7,842 nucleotides of DNA from AC-69 sp036519575 (GTDB lineage Bacteria; Actinomycetota; UBA4738; HRBIN12), in the NCBI GenBank assembly GCA_036519575.1, contig DATDKZ010000202.1, forward strand, positions 1 to 7,842, in the 5' to 3' direction. Shown piece after piece: positions 1-6,076 of this stretch. The number at the start of each line of letters is the position of its first letter. The first letter of the stretch is position 1. The notes beneath the pieces were generated by a model. The model worked only from the letters and a program-made list of their open reading frames with translations, was not told the origin of the DNA and ran no database searches. The translations under genes were made by a program, and so were the position numbers.

Positions 1-37
1 GCTGAGCAGGCGATCTACCGGGAGCCGGCCGGTGGGT

Positions 38-46
38 TGCTATCCT
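38..46 (+). promoter_or_regulatory. Candidate extended -10 promoter for the rne leader
   Basis: The sequence TGCTATCCT combines a TGn extension (38-40) with a TANNNT-type -10 hexamer, TATCCT (41-46). No good -35 box lies 17 bases upstream, which is common for extended -10 promoters. Transcription would start near 53 and give a leader of about 325 bases before the RNase E start codon. The assignment rests on the motif alone. Confidence 0.35.
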
Positions 47-133
47 GTATCCAGGTTTCCCTCGCCGGACCGAGGCCGTGGGCTTCGGGGGCCGGGCGAG
101 GCAGAGGTGGCGCGGGCCAGGCCCCGCCGGCTC

Positions 134-291
134 CGGGCGATCGCCCGCAGGGCCGCGGCCGGGGCGGCCGGTGCCGGAACAGGGCGTACAGGTTGCAGGA
201 CGAGCGGCGCTTCGCTGCGCCGAATGGCTCACAGCCATCCGAGCGCGGTCGTGCTCCACGAACCGCCCAAGCGATCACCCTCGAGCGAGGG
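134..291 (+). promoter_or_regulatory. Structured 5' leader of the RNase E gene (series of stem-loops)
   Basis: The 377 bases before the RNase E start hold no convincing gene; the open frames here have no coding signature. They do hold several perfect inverted repeats. CGGGC/GCCCG (134-138/143-147) closes a GATC loop. CGGCGC/GCGCCG (205-210/217-222) has a 6-base loop. ATGGCT/AGCCAT (224-229/233-238) follows one base later with a 3-base loop. CCCTC/GAGGG (278-282/287-291) closes a GAGC loop. A weaker pair, CACTC/GAGTG (337-341/356-360), ends right at the ribosome binding site. E. coli rne is autoregulated by RNase E acting on its own 5' UTR; a similar role here is inference. High GC makes some inverted repeats expected by chance, but two adjacent 6-bp perfect stems are suggestive. 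Confidence 0.4.
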
Positions 292-377
292 CGGGCTCGT
301 GCACGTTCTCAGCCGCCGCTCGTCCACACCCTCCGGCACTCCCGCGCATTCGAGCGAGTGGGAAGGAGTCGGAACTG

Positions 378-2474
378 ATGACGGAGCACACAGAGTCGCT
401 GCAGGCACCGGCCGTGACATCGGGGTCGGGGGACGAGGTCGCTGGGGCACCGCGCCCTCGCAGGCGGCGCCGCAGCAACCGTGGGCGGGGACGGGCCGGC
501 GTGACCGGCCTCGCCGGCGAAACGACCTCGTCCGAGACAGCCGGCGAGGGCGCAGAGGCGGCGACCGCCCCCGAGCCGGTCCAGGGCGCAGAAGGGGGGA
601 CGGTCCCAGAGCCGATCGATGGCGCCCCATCCACGGATGGTGAGGCGGGTGCGGCGGCGGTCCGTCGGCGGCGACACCGGGGCGGTCGAGGTCGACGCCG
701 GTCCGGGACCGCGGTCCCGGCAACGGAGACCCAACCAGGGACGCCGCCGGACGAGGACGCGGCCTCCACCGGAGAGCCCGAAGGGATCGAGGAGTCAGGT
801 GCCGCGCGAACGAGCGAGAGTCCGTCGGCGAAGCGTCGTCGTCGCCGCCGCCGCCGGAAGACCGCACTCTCCGGCGCTACCGAAGGCGCCGCAGGAGCCG
901 AAGGAACCGACGTCGCCGAGCCGGCCGATACGAACTCGGCGGGTGCCGACGAGGACGAGCCCGCCCCTCAAGCGGCACGGCGACGAACCCGACGTGCGGG
1001 TTCGGCTCGGTCGAAGGCGGGCGGGACGGCCCGGCCGAAGGCCGGCGCAAAGGCCGACGCGGCCGTTCCGGCCGAGGCCGCTCCGGAGCCGTCCAGGCCC
1101 CCGGGGCGCCGAACGCGACGCAAGGCGGTCGAGCCGACCGACACCGTCGTGGCCGGACCCACTCGACTTCGTCGAGGGCGACAGGCCGTCGGGAGAAGGC
1201 GCCGGGAGTCCACCATCGCCGCGCCGAGGGTCACCGACAAGCTGATGGTGATCACCGAACACGGCGAGCGCGACCAGATCGCCATCCTGGAAGGCCGTGA
1301 TCTCGTCCAGCACTACGTCACGCGAGCGGGCGCGAGGTCGATGGTCGGCAACGTGTACCTGGGCAGAGTCCAGAACGTCCTCCCGGGGATGGAGGCGGCC
1401 TTCATCGACGTGGGCAAGGGCAGGAACGCCGTGCTGTACGCCGGCGAAGTGAACTACTCGCCGGAGGACCTCGAGGGCGCGGCCCCTCGGATCGAACACG
1501 TGCTGAAAAGCGGCAACTCCGTCCTGGTGCAGGTGACGAAGGATCCCATCGGTGGCAAGGGGGCGCGGCTCACCGCGCAGATCAGCATGCCGGGGCGGTA
1601 CCTCGTGCTGGTGCCGAACTCCGACATCACGGGTATCAGCCGCCGTCTCCCGGACGAGGAGCGCAAGCGGCTCAAGCAGATCCTCCGCACGATCCGGCCC
1701 GAGGGTAACGGCGTCATCATCCGGACCGCCGCGGAGGATGCGGACGAGAACGCCCTAGCTGCCGACCTGGCCCGTCTCCTCGAGGAATGGAAGACCATCG
1801 AGAAGAAGGCGAAGAGGGCGAAGGCGCCGGCGATGCTGTACGAGGAGCCGGAGCTCACGGTCCGCTCCGTCCGGGACCTGTTCACTGACGAGGAGTTCCG
1901 CGAGCTCGTCACCGATTCTCCGCGCGTGTACGAGCTCGTCACCCAGTACCTCGCCGGGATCGCCCCCGACCTCCTGCCGAAAGTCCGGCTGCACCAGGAC
2001 AAGCTGCCGGTCTTCGAGGAGTTCCACGTCGTCGAGCAGATCCACAAAGGCCTTGACCGCAAGGTGTGGCTGCCCTCGGGGGGTTACATCGTCATCGACC
2101 GGACCGAGGCGATGACCGTCATCGATGTGAACACGGGCAAGTCGGTGGGCAAGACCAACCTCGAGGAGACCGTGGTGAACACCAACGTCGAGGCGGCCCG
2201 GGAGGTGGCTCGGCAGCTTCGCCTCCGGGACATCGGCGGGATGATCGTCATCGACTTCATCGACATGCTCCTCGAGCAGAACAAGCAGAAGGTCGTGGAC
2301 GCACTGCGCGAGGAAATGGCCAAGGACAAGACCCGGTCCCAGATCTTCGACATCAGCCCTCTTGGGTTGCTCGAGGTGACTCGCAAGCGCGTTTCTGGTG
2401 GACTCTTGGAATCGTTCTCCGAGACCTGCCCGACGTGCGAGGGGCGGGGCGTGATCGTGACCTACGAAGCCTGA
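378..2474 (+). CDS. rne: Ribonuclease E/G family endoribonuclease
   Basis: Endoribonuclease of the RNase E/G family (698 aa), acting in rRNA/tRNA processing and mRNA decay. Residues 1-285 form a low-complexity arm of Arg-rich blocks (about 25-40, 96-109, 152-161, 201-206, 244-249, 263-276) separated by acidic Ala/Glu/Pro/Thr stretches. The S1 domain starts near 323 (VGNVYLGRVQNVLPG). RT at 449-450 matches the 5'-phosphate sensor of E. coli RNase E (R169/T170). D583, N585 and D626 match its Mg site (D303, N305, D346), and C684/C687 match the Zn-link cysteines (C404/C407); the spacings of 134, 43 and 58 residues agree exactly. The protein ends 11 residues after the second cysteine, so there is no C-terminal scaffold. 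The ATG at 378 is chosen because GGAAGGAG (361-368) sits 9 bases upstream; the frame stays open upstream but lacks coding character. rplU follows after 10 bases. The choice between the rne and rng names is conventional. Confidence 0.95.
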   Translation: MTEHTESLQAPAVTSGSGDEVAGAPRPRRRRRSNRGRGRAGVTGLAGETTSSETAGEGAEAATAPEPVQGAEGGTVPEPIDGAPSTDGEAGAAAVRRRRHRGGRGRRRSGTAVPATETQPGTPPDEDAASTGEPEGIEESGAARTSESPSAKRRRRRRRRKTALSGATEGAAGAEGTDVAEPADTNSAGADEDEPAPQAARRRTRRAGSARSKAGGTARPKAGAKADAAVPAEAAPEPSRPPGRRTRRKAVEPTDTVVAGPTRLRRGRQAVGRRRRESTIAAPRVTDKLMVITEHGERDQIAILEGRDLVQHYVTRAGARSMVGNVYLGRVQNVLPGMEAAFIDVGKGRNAVLYAGEVNYSPEDLEGAAPRIEHVLKSGNSVLVQVTKDPIGGKGARLTAQISMPGRYLVLVPNSDITGISRRLPDEERKRLKQILRTIRPEGNGVIIRTAAEDADENALAADLARLLEEWKTIEKKAKRAKAPAMLYEEPELTVRSVRDLFTDEEFRELVTDSPRVYELVTQYLAGIAPDLLPKVRLHQDKLPVFEEFHVVEQIHKGLDRKVWLPSGGYIVIDRTEAMTVIDVNTGKSVGKTNLEETVVNTNVEAAREVARQLRLRDIGGMIVIDFIDMLLEQNKQKVVDALREEMAKDKTRSQIFDISPLGLLEVTRKRVSGGLLESFSETCPTCEGRGVIVTYEA

Positions 2475-2484
2475 GGAGGAACGG

Positions 2485-2970
2485 ATGTACGCCGTCATCA
2501 AGACGGGTGGCAAGCAGCACCGGGTGAAGCCCGGCGACGTCATCGAGGTGGAATACATGCACGGTCTTGGCGACACCGTGACGTTTCATCCCCTGCTCGT
2601 GGTGGACGACGAGGGCAAGACGCACTTCGGCAAGCAGGCCGAGGGGGCCGTGGTCACGGCCAGGCCGGTCGGCGAGCAGAAGGGGGACAAGGTCCGGGTG
2701 ATGAAGTACAAGAACAAGACGGGCTACTCCCGGCGCCAGGGCCACCGTCAGCTGATGACCCTCCTCGAGATCTCCGACGTCAGCGTGGCCGGGGAGAAGA
2801 AGCCGGCGGCGAGGAAGCCTGCCGCCGAGTCCACGGCGAAGGCCCAGGCAGCCACGTCCCCGGCCGCCAGGTCCACTGCGAAGTCCCCGGCCAAGGCCGC
2901 TGCCAAGAAGGCCGCCCCGAAAGAGGGCACAGAGGCGGGAGACGAGCAGGCGGAAGAGGCCGGGGAGTAG
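2485..2970 (+). CDS. rplU: Large-subunit ribosomal protein L21 with long Ala/Lys-rich tail
   Basis: Ribosomal protein bL21, which binds 23S rRNA in the 50S subunit. The start MYAVIKTGGKQHRVKPGD and the block YSRRQGHRQ (81-89) are family hallmarks, and the core ends near residue 100, the normal full length of L21. Residues 103-161 form an extra tail, rich in Ala, Lys, Pro, Ser and Thr with PAKAAAKKAA-like, histone-H1-like composition and an acidic end. GAGGAGGA (2473-2480) overlaps the rne stop codon and lies 4 bases before the ATG, so translation is probably coupled to rne. The tail is probably disordered; its function is not evident from the sequence. Confidence 0.96.
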   Translation: MYAVIKTGGKQHRVKPGDVIEVEYMHGLGDTVTFHPLLVVDDEGKTHFGKQAEGAVVTARPVGEQKGDKVRVMKYKNKTGYSRRQGHRQLMTLLEISDVSVAGEKKPAARKPAAESTAKAQAATSPAARSTAKSPAKAAAKKAAPKEGTEAGDEQAEEAGE

Positions 2971-2979
2971 TAGGTCCTC

Positions 2980-2988
2980 TGGTACGCT
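2980..2988 (+). promoter_or_regulatory. Candidate extended -10 promoter for rpmA (leaderless start)
   Basis: TGGTACGCT (TGn followed by TACGCT) lies 11 to 19 bases before the rpmA ATG at 2999. No Shine-Dalgarno sequence occurs between rplU and rpmA. A transcript starting 7 to 11 bases after the hexamer would begin at or just before the ATG, as in the leaderless mRNAs common in actinobacteria. rpmA could still also be read from the rne-rplU transcript. Confidence 0.4.
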
Positions 2989-2998
2989 CGGTCGCGCG

Positions 2999-3250
2999 AT
3001 GGCACACAAAAAGGGCGGCGGTTCCACCAAGAACGGGCGCGACTCCGAGTCCAAGCGGCTCGGCGTGAAAGCCTTCGGCGGTCAGGAGGTGAACGCCGGC
3101 TCCATCATCGTGCGCCAGCGGGGAACGAGGATCCACCCGGGGCCCGGTGTGGGGAAAGGCGGCGACGACTCGCTCTTCGCCCTCGTCCCGGGGGTCGTCC
3201 GGTACCGCTCGTCCCGGGGCCGACGAGTAGCCTCGGTCGAGCCCAAGTAG
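2999..3250 (+). CDS. rpmA: Large-subunit ribosomal protein L27
   Basis: Ribosomal protein bL27 (83 aa, typical length), whose N-terminal arm reaches the peptidyl-transferase centre. The mature-type start MAHKKGGGSTKNGRDS is present directly, without the cleavable N-terminal extension seen in Firmicutes. The following block, SKRLGVKAFGGQEVNAGSII (18-37), and the RIHPGPGVGKG segment (44-54) are classic L27. It lies 28 bases after rplU, has no visible ribosome binding site, and is probably leaderless. The stop codon is only 6 bases from the stop of the convergent minus-strand gene, with no hairpin terminator visible between them. Confidence 0.97.
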   Translation: MAHKKGGGSTKNGRDSESKRLGVKAFGGQEVNAGSIIVRQRGTRIHPGPGVGKGGDDSLFALVPGVVRYRSSRGRRVASVEPK

Positions 3251-3256
3251 CGACAC

Positions 3257-3709
3257 TCAGTGCCGATCACCCGCCGCATGGCGGATCTCCTGTTCCCACT
3301 CCTCGATGTCGGCCTTGAGCTGTCGATTCCACGTGCCGAGGTAGCCGATGTTCTGACGTCTGGCCCGTCGTCTGGAGCTCTTGCGGAAGCCCAGGGGCGC
3401 CGGTCGCTCGGCACCCTCCCCACGTAACTCCTCGAGCGGCGGCGGCTGCGCGAAGTAGAAGGCCGTCCGGACGGCTCGGCCGCCCGCATCGTGGGTGACA
3501 ACGAGCACCGGCGAGCCGCGGAGCCGCCGGGCCTTTCGAACCTGGGCGAGCGGGATGCGCACGTCCTCCGAGCCATCTGATGGCACGAAGGCGATGACGT
3601 TCGGCTGCAAGCTCAGGGTGCCTCTCCGCTCCTGGCCTGCCAGGCCCGGTGAGAGCTCGACCATCCACACGGTGACGGCCTCGGGCATCGCGCCCCATCT
3701 TCGTCGCAT
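3257..3709 (-). CDS. Unrecognised conserved-looking protein, possible PH/GRAM-like fold
   Basis: I do not recognise this 150-aa protein with certainty. Residues about 14-88 alternate short hydrophobic strands and turns (VELSPGLAG, GTLSLQPNVIAFV, VRIPLAQVRKARRL, PVLVVTHDAGGRAVRTAFYFA). This resembles a PH- or GRAM-like beta-sandwich, but that is a guess from pattern. Residues 109-119 form a basic patch (RKSSRRRARRQ), followed by a probable amphipathic helix, about 122-146, with several Trp and Glu. No signal peptide or membrane segment is seen. It is the only full-length gene on the minus strand, tail to tail with rpmA (6-base gap) and head to head with obgE (26-base gap). The ATG at 3709 has no ribosome binding site; a second in-frame ATG at 3688 (MPEAV) is a plausible alternative. 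Codon use fits the neighbours, which supports it being real. Confidence 0.72.
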   Translation of the reverse strand: MRRRWGAMPEAVTVWMVELSPGLAGQERRGTLSLQPNVIAFVPSDGSEDVRIPLAQVRKARRLRGSPVLVVTHDAGGRAVRTAFYFAQPPPLEELRGEGAERPAPLGFRKSSRRRARRQNIGYLGTWNRQLKADIEEWEQEIRHAAGDRH

Positions 3710-3735
3710 GAGCGGCTTTCGACCACAATCTCCCC

Positions 3736-4980
3736 ATGACCTTCGTTGACGACGTGACGGTCCTGGTTCGCGCGGGCCGGGGAGGGCACGGCTCGGCTGC
3801 GATGCTGCGGGAGCCGTTCAAGCCGCGAGGTGGACCCGAAGGAGGCGACGGCGGCCGAGGGGGGGACGTCGTGTTCGAGACCTCCTCGGGCGTCCGCGAC
3901 CTCTCGGCTCTGGCCGACCGGCCGCACCTGCATGCCGAGGACGGCAAGCCGGGCGGTGCGAACCGACGCACCGGGGCGAGCGGCGCCGACCTCGTGATCC
4001 AGGTCCCGGTGGGGACGATGGTGTTCGACGAGGGCGGACTGATGGCCGACCTCGCCGGCGTTGGGACCAGGGCGGTACTGGCCCGGGGAGGACGGGGCGG
4101 CCGGGGCAACGCCTCGCTCGCGTCCCGACGCAACCGCGTGCCCCGCACGGCGGAGGCGGGGGAGCCTGGTGAGGAGGTCCGGATGTCCGTGGAACTACGG
4201 GTCGTCGCCGATGTCGGCCTCGTCGGCCTGCCGAACGCGGGGAAGTCCACCCTACTCGGCAGGCTCACGGCGGCCAGGCCGAAGGTCGCTCCCTATCCGT
4301 TCACCACGCTCCACCCCAACCTCGGTGTGGCCGAGGGGGAGCGGCGCTTCGTCGTGGCCGACGTCCCCGGCCTGGTGGAAGGGGCCCACGAGGGCAAGGG
4401 CCTCGGGCACCGGTTCCTCCGTCATCTCCACCGGACGCGTGCGCTCGTGATCGTCGTGGACCTGTCGCGTCATGACCCGGCCGCCGACCTCCAGACGGTG
4501 CGGGCGGAACTCGCAGCCCACGATCCTGAGCTCGCGACTCGGCCCTGGATCGTTGTCGGGACCAAGGCCGACCTGGTCGACGAGCCCGAAGCGGCGGCGA
4601 TGGCGCTCGCCCAGGACTCGATCGCCGTCTCCGGACTGACGGGCGAGGGGATCGACCGGCTCGCCGATCGGGTCGCCGAGCTGGTCGACGTGGCCTTCCG
4701 GGACCAGGACGAGGAACGGGAGCCGTTCGTCGTGCTCCGTCCTGCTCGCCCTCGGTTCGTGGTGCGCAAGGAGGGTGCCGGCTTCCGCGTGGTCGGGCGG
4801 GCCGTCGAACGATGGGTCGCCGAGACCGACTTCGAGGACCCCCGCGAGGTGGTGCAGCTCCAGAAGCGACTGGCCAAGGAGGGGGTGGAGAGACAGCTCG
4901 CCGCCCTGGGAGCCCGGCGAGGTGACGAGGTCCTGATCGGGGAGCGGGCCTTCGAGTTCCTCCCGGAGAAAGAAGGCTGA
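3736..4980 (+). CDS. obgE: Obg-family GTPase (CgtA/ObgE)
   Basis: Obg GTPase (414 aa), a 50S assembly factor also linked to stringent-response and growth control. The N-terminal Gly-rich Obg fold is at about 1-157, with GGPEGGDGGRGGDV (32-45) as hallmark. The G domain follows: P-loop GLPNAGKS (164-171), switch I PFTTLHPNLG (188-197), DVPG (209-212), TKAD (276-279) and SGLTGEG (299-305). A C-terminal OCT domain at about 329-411 has the signature VVRKEGAGFRVVGRAVERW (342-360). No Shine-Dalgarno sequence precedes the ATG. CACAAT (3724-3729) lies 6 bases before the ATG and could be the -10 of a leaderless promoter. The gene leads the run obgE, DinB-like, nadD, LCP-like, rsfS, and the next gene starts after 2 bases. 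Confidence 0.97.
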   Translation: MTFVDDVTVLVRAGRGGHGSAAMLREPFKPRGGPEGGDGGRGGDVVFETSSGVRDLSALADRPHLHAEDGKPGGANRRTGASGADLVIQVPVGTMVFDEGGLMADLAGVGTRAVLARGGRGGRGNASLASRRNRVPRTAEAGEPGEEVRMSVELRVVADVGLVGLPNAGKSTLLGRLTAARPKVAPYPFTTLHPNLGVAEGERRFVVADVPGLVEGAHEGKGLGHRFLRHLHRTRALVIVVDLSRHDPAADLQTVRAELAAHDPELATRPWIVVGTKADLVDEPEAAAMALAQDSIAVSGLTGEGIDRLADRVAELVDVAFRDQDEEREPFVVLRPARPRFVVRKEGAGFRVVGRAVERWVAETDFEDPREVVQLQKRLAKEGVERQLAALGARRGDEVLIGERAFEFLPEKEG

Positions 4981-4982
4981 TC

Positions 4983-5438
4983 ATGGTTCAACGAGAAGAC
5001 CTCGTGCGATCCGAGGATCGAGGTTGGAACGAGCTCCACTCGCAGTTGGAAACCGTGTCGCGTCAGCAGATGCTGGAGCCAGGGCTCACGCCCGAAGGGT
5101 GGTCGGTCAAGGACCTGCTCTGGCATCTGGGCGCCTGGTGGGCCAAAGCCGGCGTAATGCTGGAGCGGATCCGCGTTGGAACCTACGAGGGAGCAGGCCA
5201 GGGCTCGAGCGTCGATGAGCTGAACGCGCGGTTCCTTGAGGAGGGCCGCCGACTGGACCTGGCCACGGTGACGGCCGAGCTGTACGCGGCGAGGAACCAT
5301 GCGCTGGTCGAGTTCGCCGCGCTCCCAGAGGTGACCTCCGAAGCCGAGGAGTGGTTCCGGGAGTCGGGCCCCGAGCATTACGACGAGCACCGGGACGACC
5401 TGCGGGCGTGGGTCGACAAGCTCACGTCCGCTGGCTGA
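4983..5438 (+). CDS. DinB-like / maleylpyruvate-isomerase-like four-helix protein
   Basis: A 151-aa protein of the DinB/MDMPI_N-like four-helix-bundle superfamily, whose members often bind a metal and in actinobacteria include mycothiol-dependent enzymes. The evidence is the early block TPEGWSVKDLLWHLGAWW (36-53), typical of this superfamily, with His48. A late HxxxH (His132 and His136, in GPEHYDEHRDDL) could complete a three-His site. No membrane segment is seen. AGAAGG (4971-4976) sits 6 bases before the ATG, which follows the obgE stop by 2 bases, so it is co-transcribed and probably translationally coupled. The substrate cannot be told; DfsB/ClbS-type and thiol-transferase-type relatives are alternatives. 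In other actinobacteria such as Streptomyces, proB and proA often occupy this slot between obg and nadD. Confidence 0.8.
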   Translation: MVQREDLVRSEDRGWNELHSQLETVSRQQMLEPGLTPEGWSVKDLLWHLGAWWAKAGVMLERIRVGTYEGAGQGSSVDELNARFLEEGRRLDLATVTAELYAARNHALVEFAALPEVTSEAEEWFRESGPEHYDEHRDDLRAWVDKLTSAG

Positions 5439-5444
5439 AATACG

Positions 5445-5452
5445 AAGGAGGG
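5445..5452 (+). promoter_or_regulatory. Strong ribosome binding site spaced for a start out of frame with nadD
   Basis: AAGGAGGG is the strongest Shine-Dalgarno sequence in this part of the window. It sits 4 bases before a GTG at 5457, which opens a 28-codon frame ending at the TGA at 5541-5543. That frame is not the nadD frame. In the nadD frame no start codon lies at good spacing from this site; the nearest is the GTG at 5480. The site may load ribosomes for a short overlapping leader, or its placement may be accidental. Confidence 0.4.
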
Positions 5453-5479
5453 CCAGGTGCCGGCCGTAGGATTGCCTGC

Positions 5480-6076
5480 GTGGGACGACGCCTGGGCGTC
5501 ATGGGCGGCACGTTCGACCCGATCCATCACGGACACCTCCTGACCGCAGAGGAGGCCGCCGTTCAGTTCGGGCTGGACGAGGTCGTGTTCGTGCCGACTG
5601 GACAGCCGTGGATGAAAGAGGAGCGGGACGTGTCCTCGCCCGAGCACCGCTACCTCATGACGGTGATCGCGACCGCCAGCAACCCTCGGTTCTTCGTCTC
5701 GCGGCTGGAGGTGGATCGGGAGGGTCCCACCTACACGGTCGACACCCTTCGCGAGCTGAAGGAGGAGCGCGGCGGCGACGTGGATCTGTTCTTCGTGACG
5801 GGCGCCGACGCCGTGCTGGAGATCTTCCAGTGGAAGGACCCCGACGAGATCCTCGAGCTCGCGCACTTCATCGCGGCCACCCGGCCCGGCTACGACCTGG
5901 CTCGGTTCGAGGCGGAGGAGCCCGGCCGCCACCAGAACGTGAGCGTCATGAACATCCCGGCCCTTGCCATCTCCTCCACGGACATCCGCGAGCGCGTTCG
6001 GGAGGGGCGACCCATCCGTTATCTCGTGCCCGAGGGCGTGGAGAACTACATCGAGAAGGCGGGGTTGTACCGATGA
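5480..6076 (+). CDS. nadD: Nicotinate-nucleotide adenylyltransferase
   Basis: NadD transfers AMP from ATP to nicotinate mononucleotide to form deamido-NAD in NAD synthesis. With the GTG at 5480 as start the protein has 198 aa, normal for the family. MGGTFDPIHHGHL (8-20) carries the HxGH nucleotidyltransferase motif (H16-H19). VTGAD (106-110), FQWKDPDEIL (116-125) and ISSTDIR (164-170) are the other conserved blocks, and the end YLVPEGVENYIEKAGLY is typical. The GTG at 5480 keeps the usual RRLGVMGGTFDP lead-in; the ATG at 5501 would start inside it. Only a weak AGG (5468-5470) precedes the GTG. The frame stays open back to 5351 inside the DinB-like gene, but that extension is not NadD-like. 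The stop overlaps the next ATG as ATGA. Confidence 0.94.
   Translation: MGRRLGVMGGTFDPIHHGHLLTAEEAAVQFGLDEVVFVPTGQPWMKEERDVSSPEHRYLMTVIATASNPRFFVSRLEVDREGPTYTVDTLRELKEERGGDVDLFFVTGADAVLEIFQWKDPDEILELAHFIAATRPGYDLARFEAEEPGRHQNVSVMNIPALAISSTDIRERVREGRPIRYLVPEGVENYIEKAGLYR

Noticed and set aside
78..377. Upstream extension of the RNase E reading frame by 100 residues
   Set aside because: The frame is open only because of high GC. A strong ribosome binding site at 361-368 supports the ATG at 378, and the upstream part contains stem-loops and no family homology that I can see.
3251..3256. Bidirectional terminator between rpmA and the convergent minus-strand gene
   Set aside because: Only 6 bases separate the two stops, and neither a usable hairpin nor a T-run is present there.
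3267..4268. A 333-codon minus-strand open frame covering the 5' half of obgE
   Set aside because: It is antisense to the Obg fold and overlaps the better-supported minus-strand gene in another frame; its composition is shadow-like.
5608..6072. Upstream extension of the LCP-like frame through nadD
   Set aside because: It lies wholly inside nadD in another frame; the ATG at 6073 with the ATGA overlap precedes a sensible basic tail and membrane segment.
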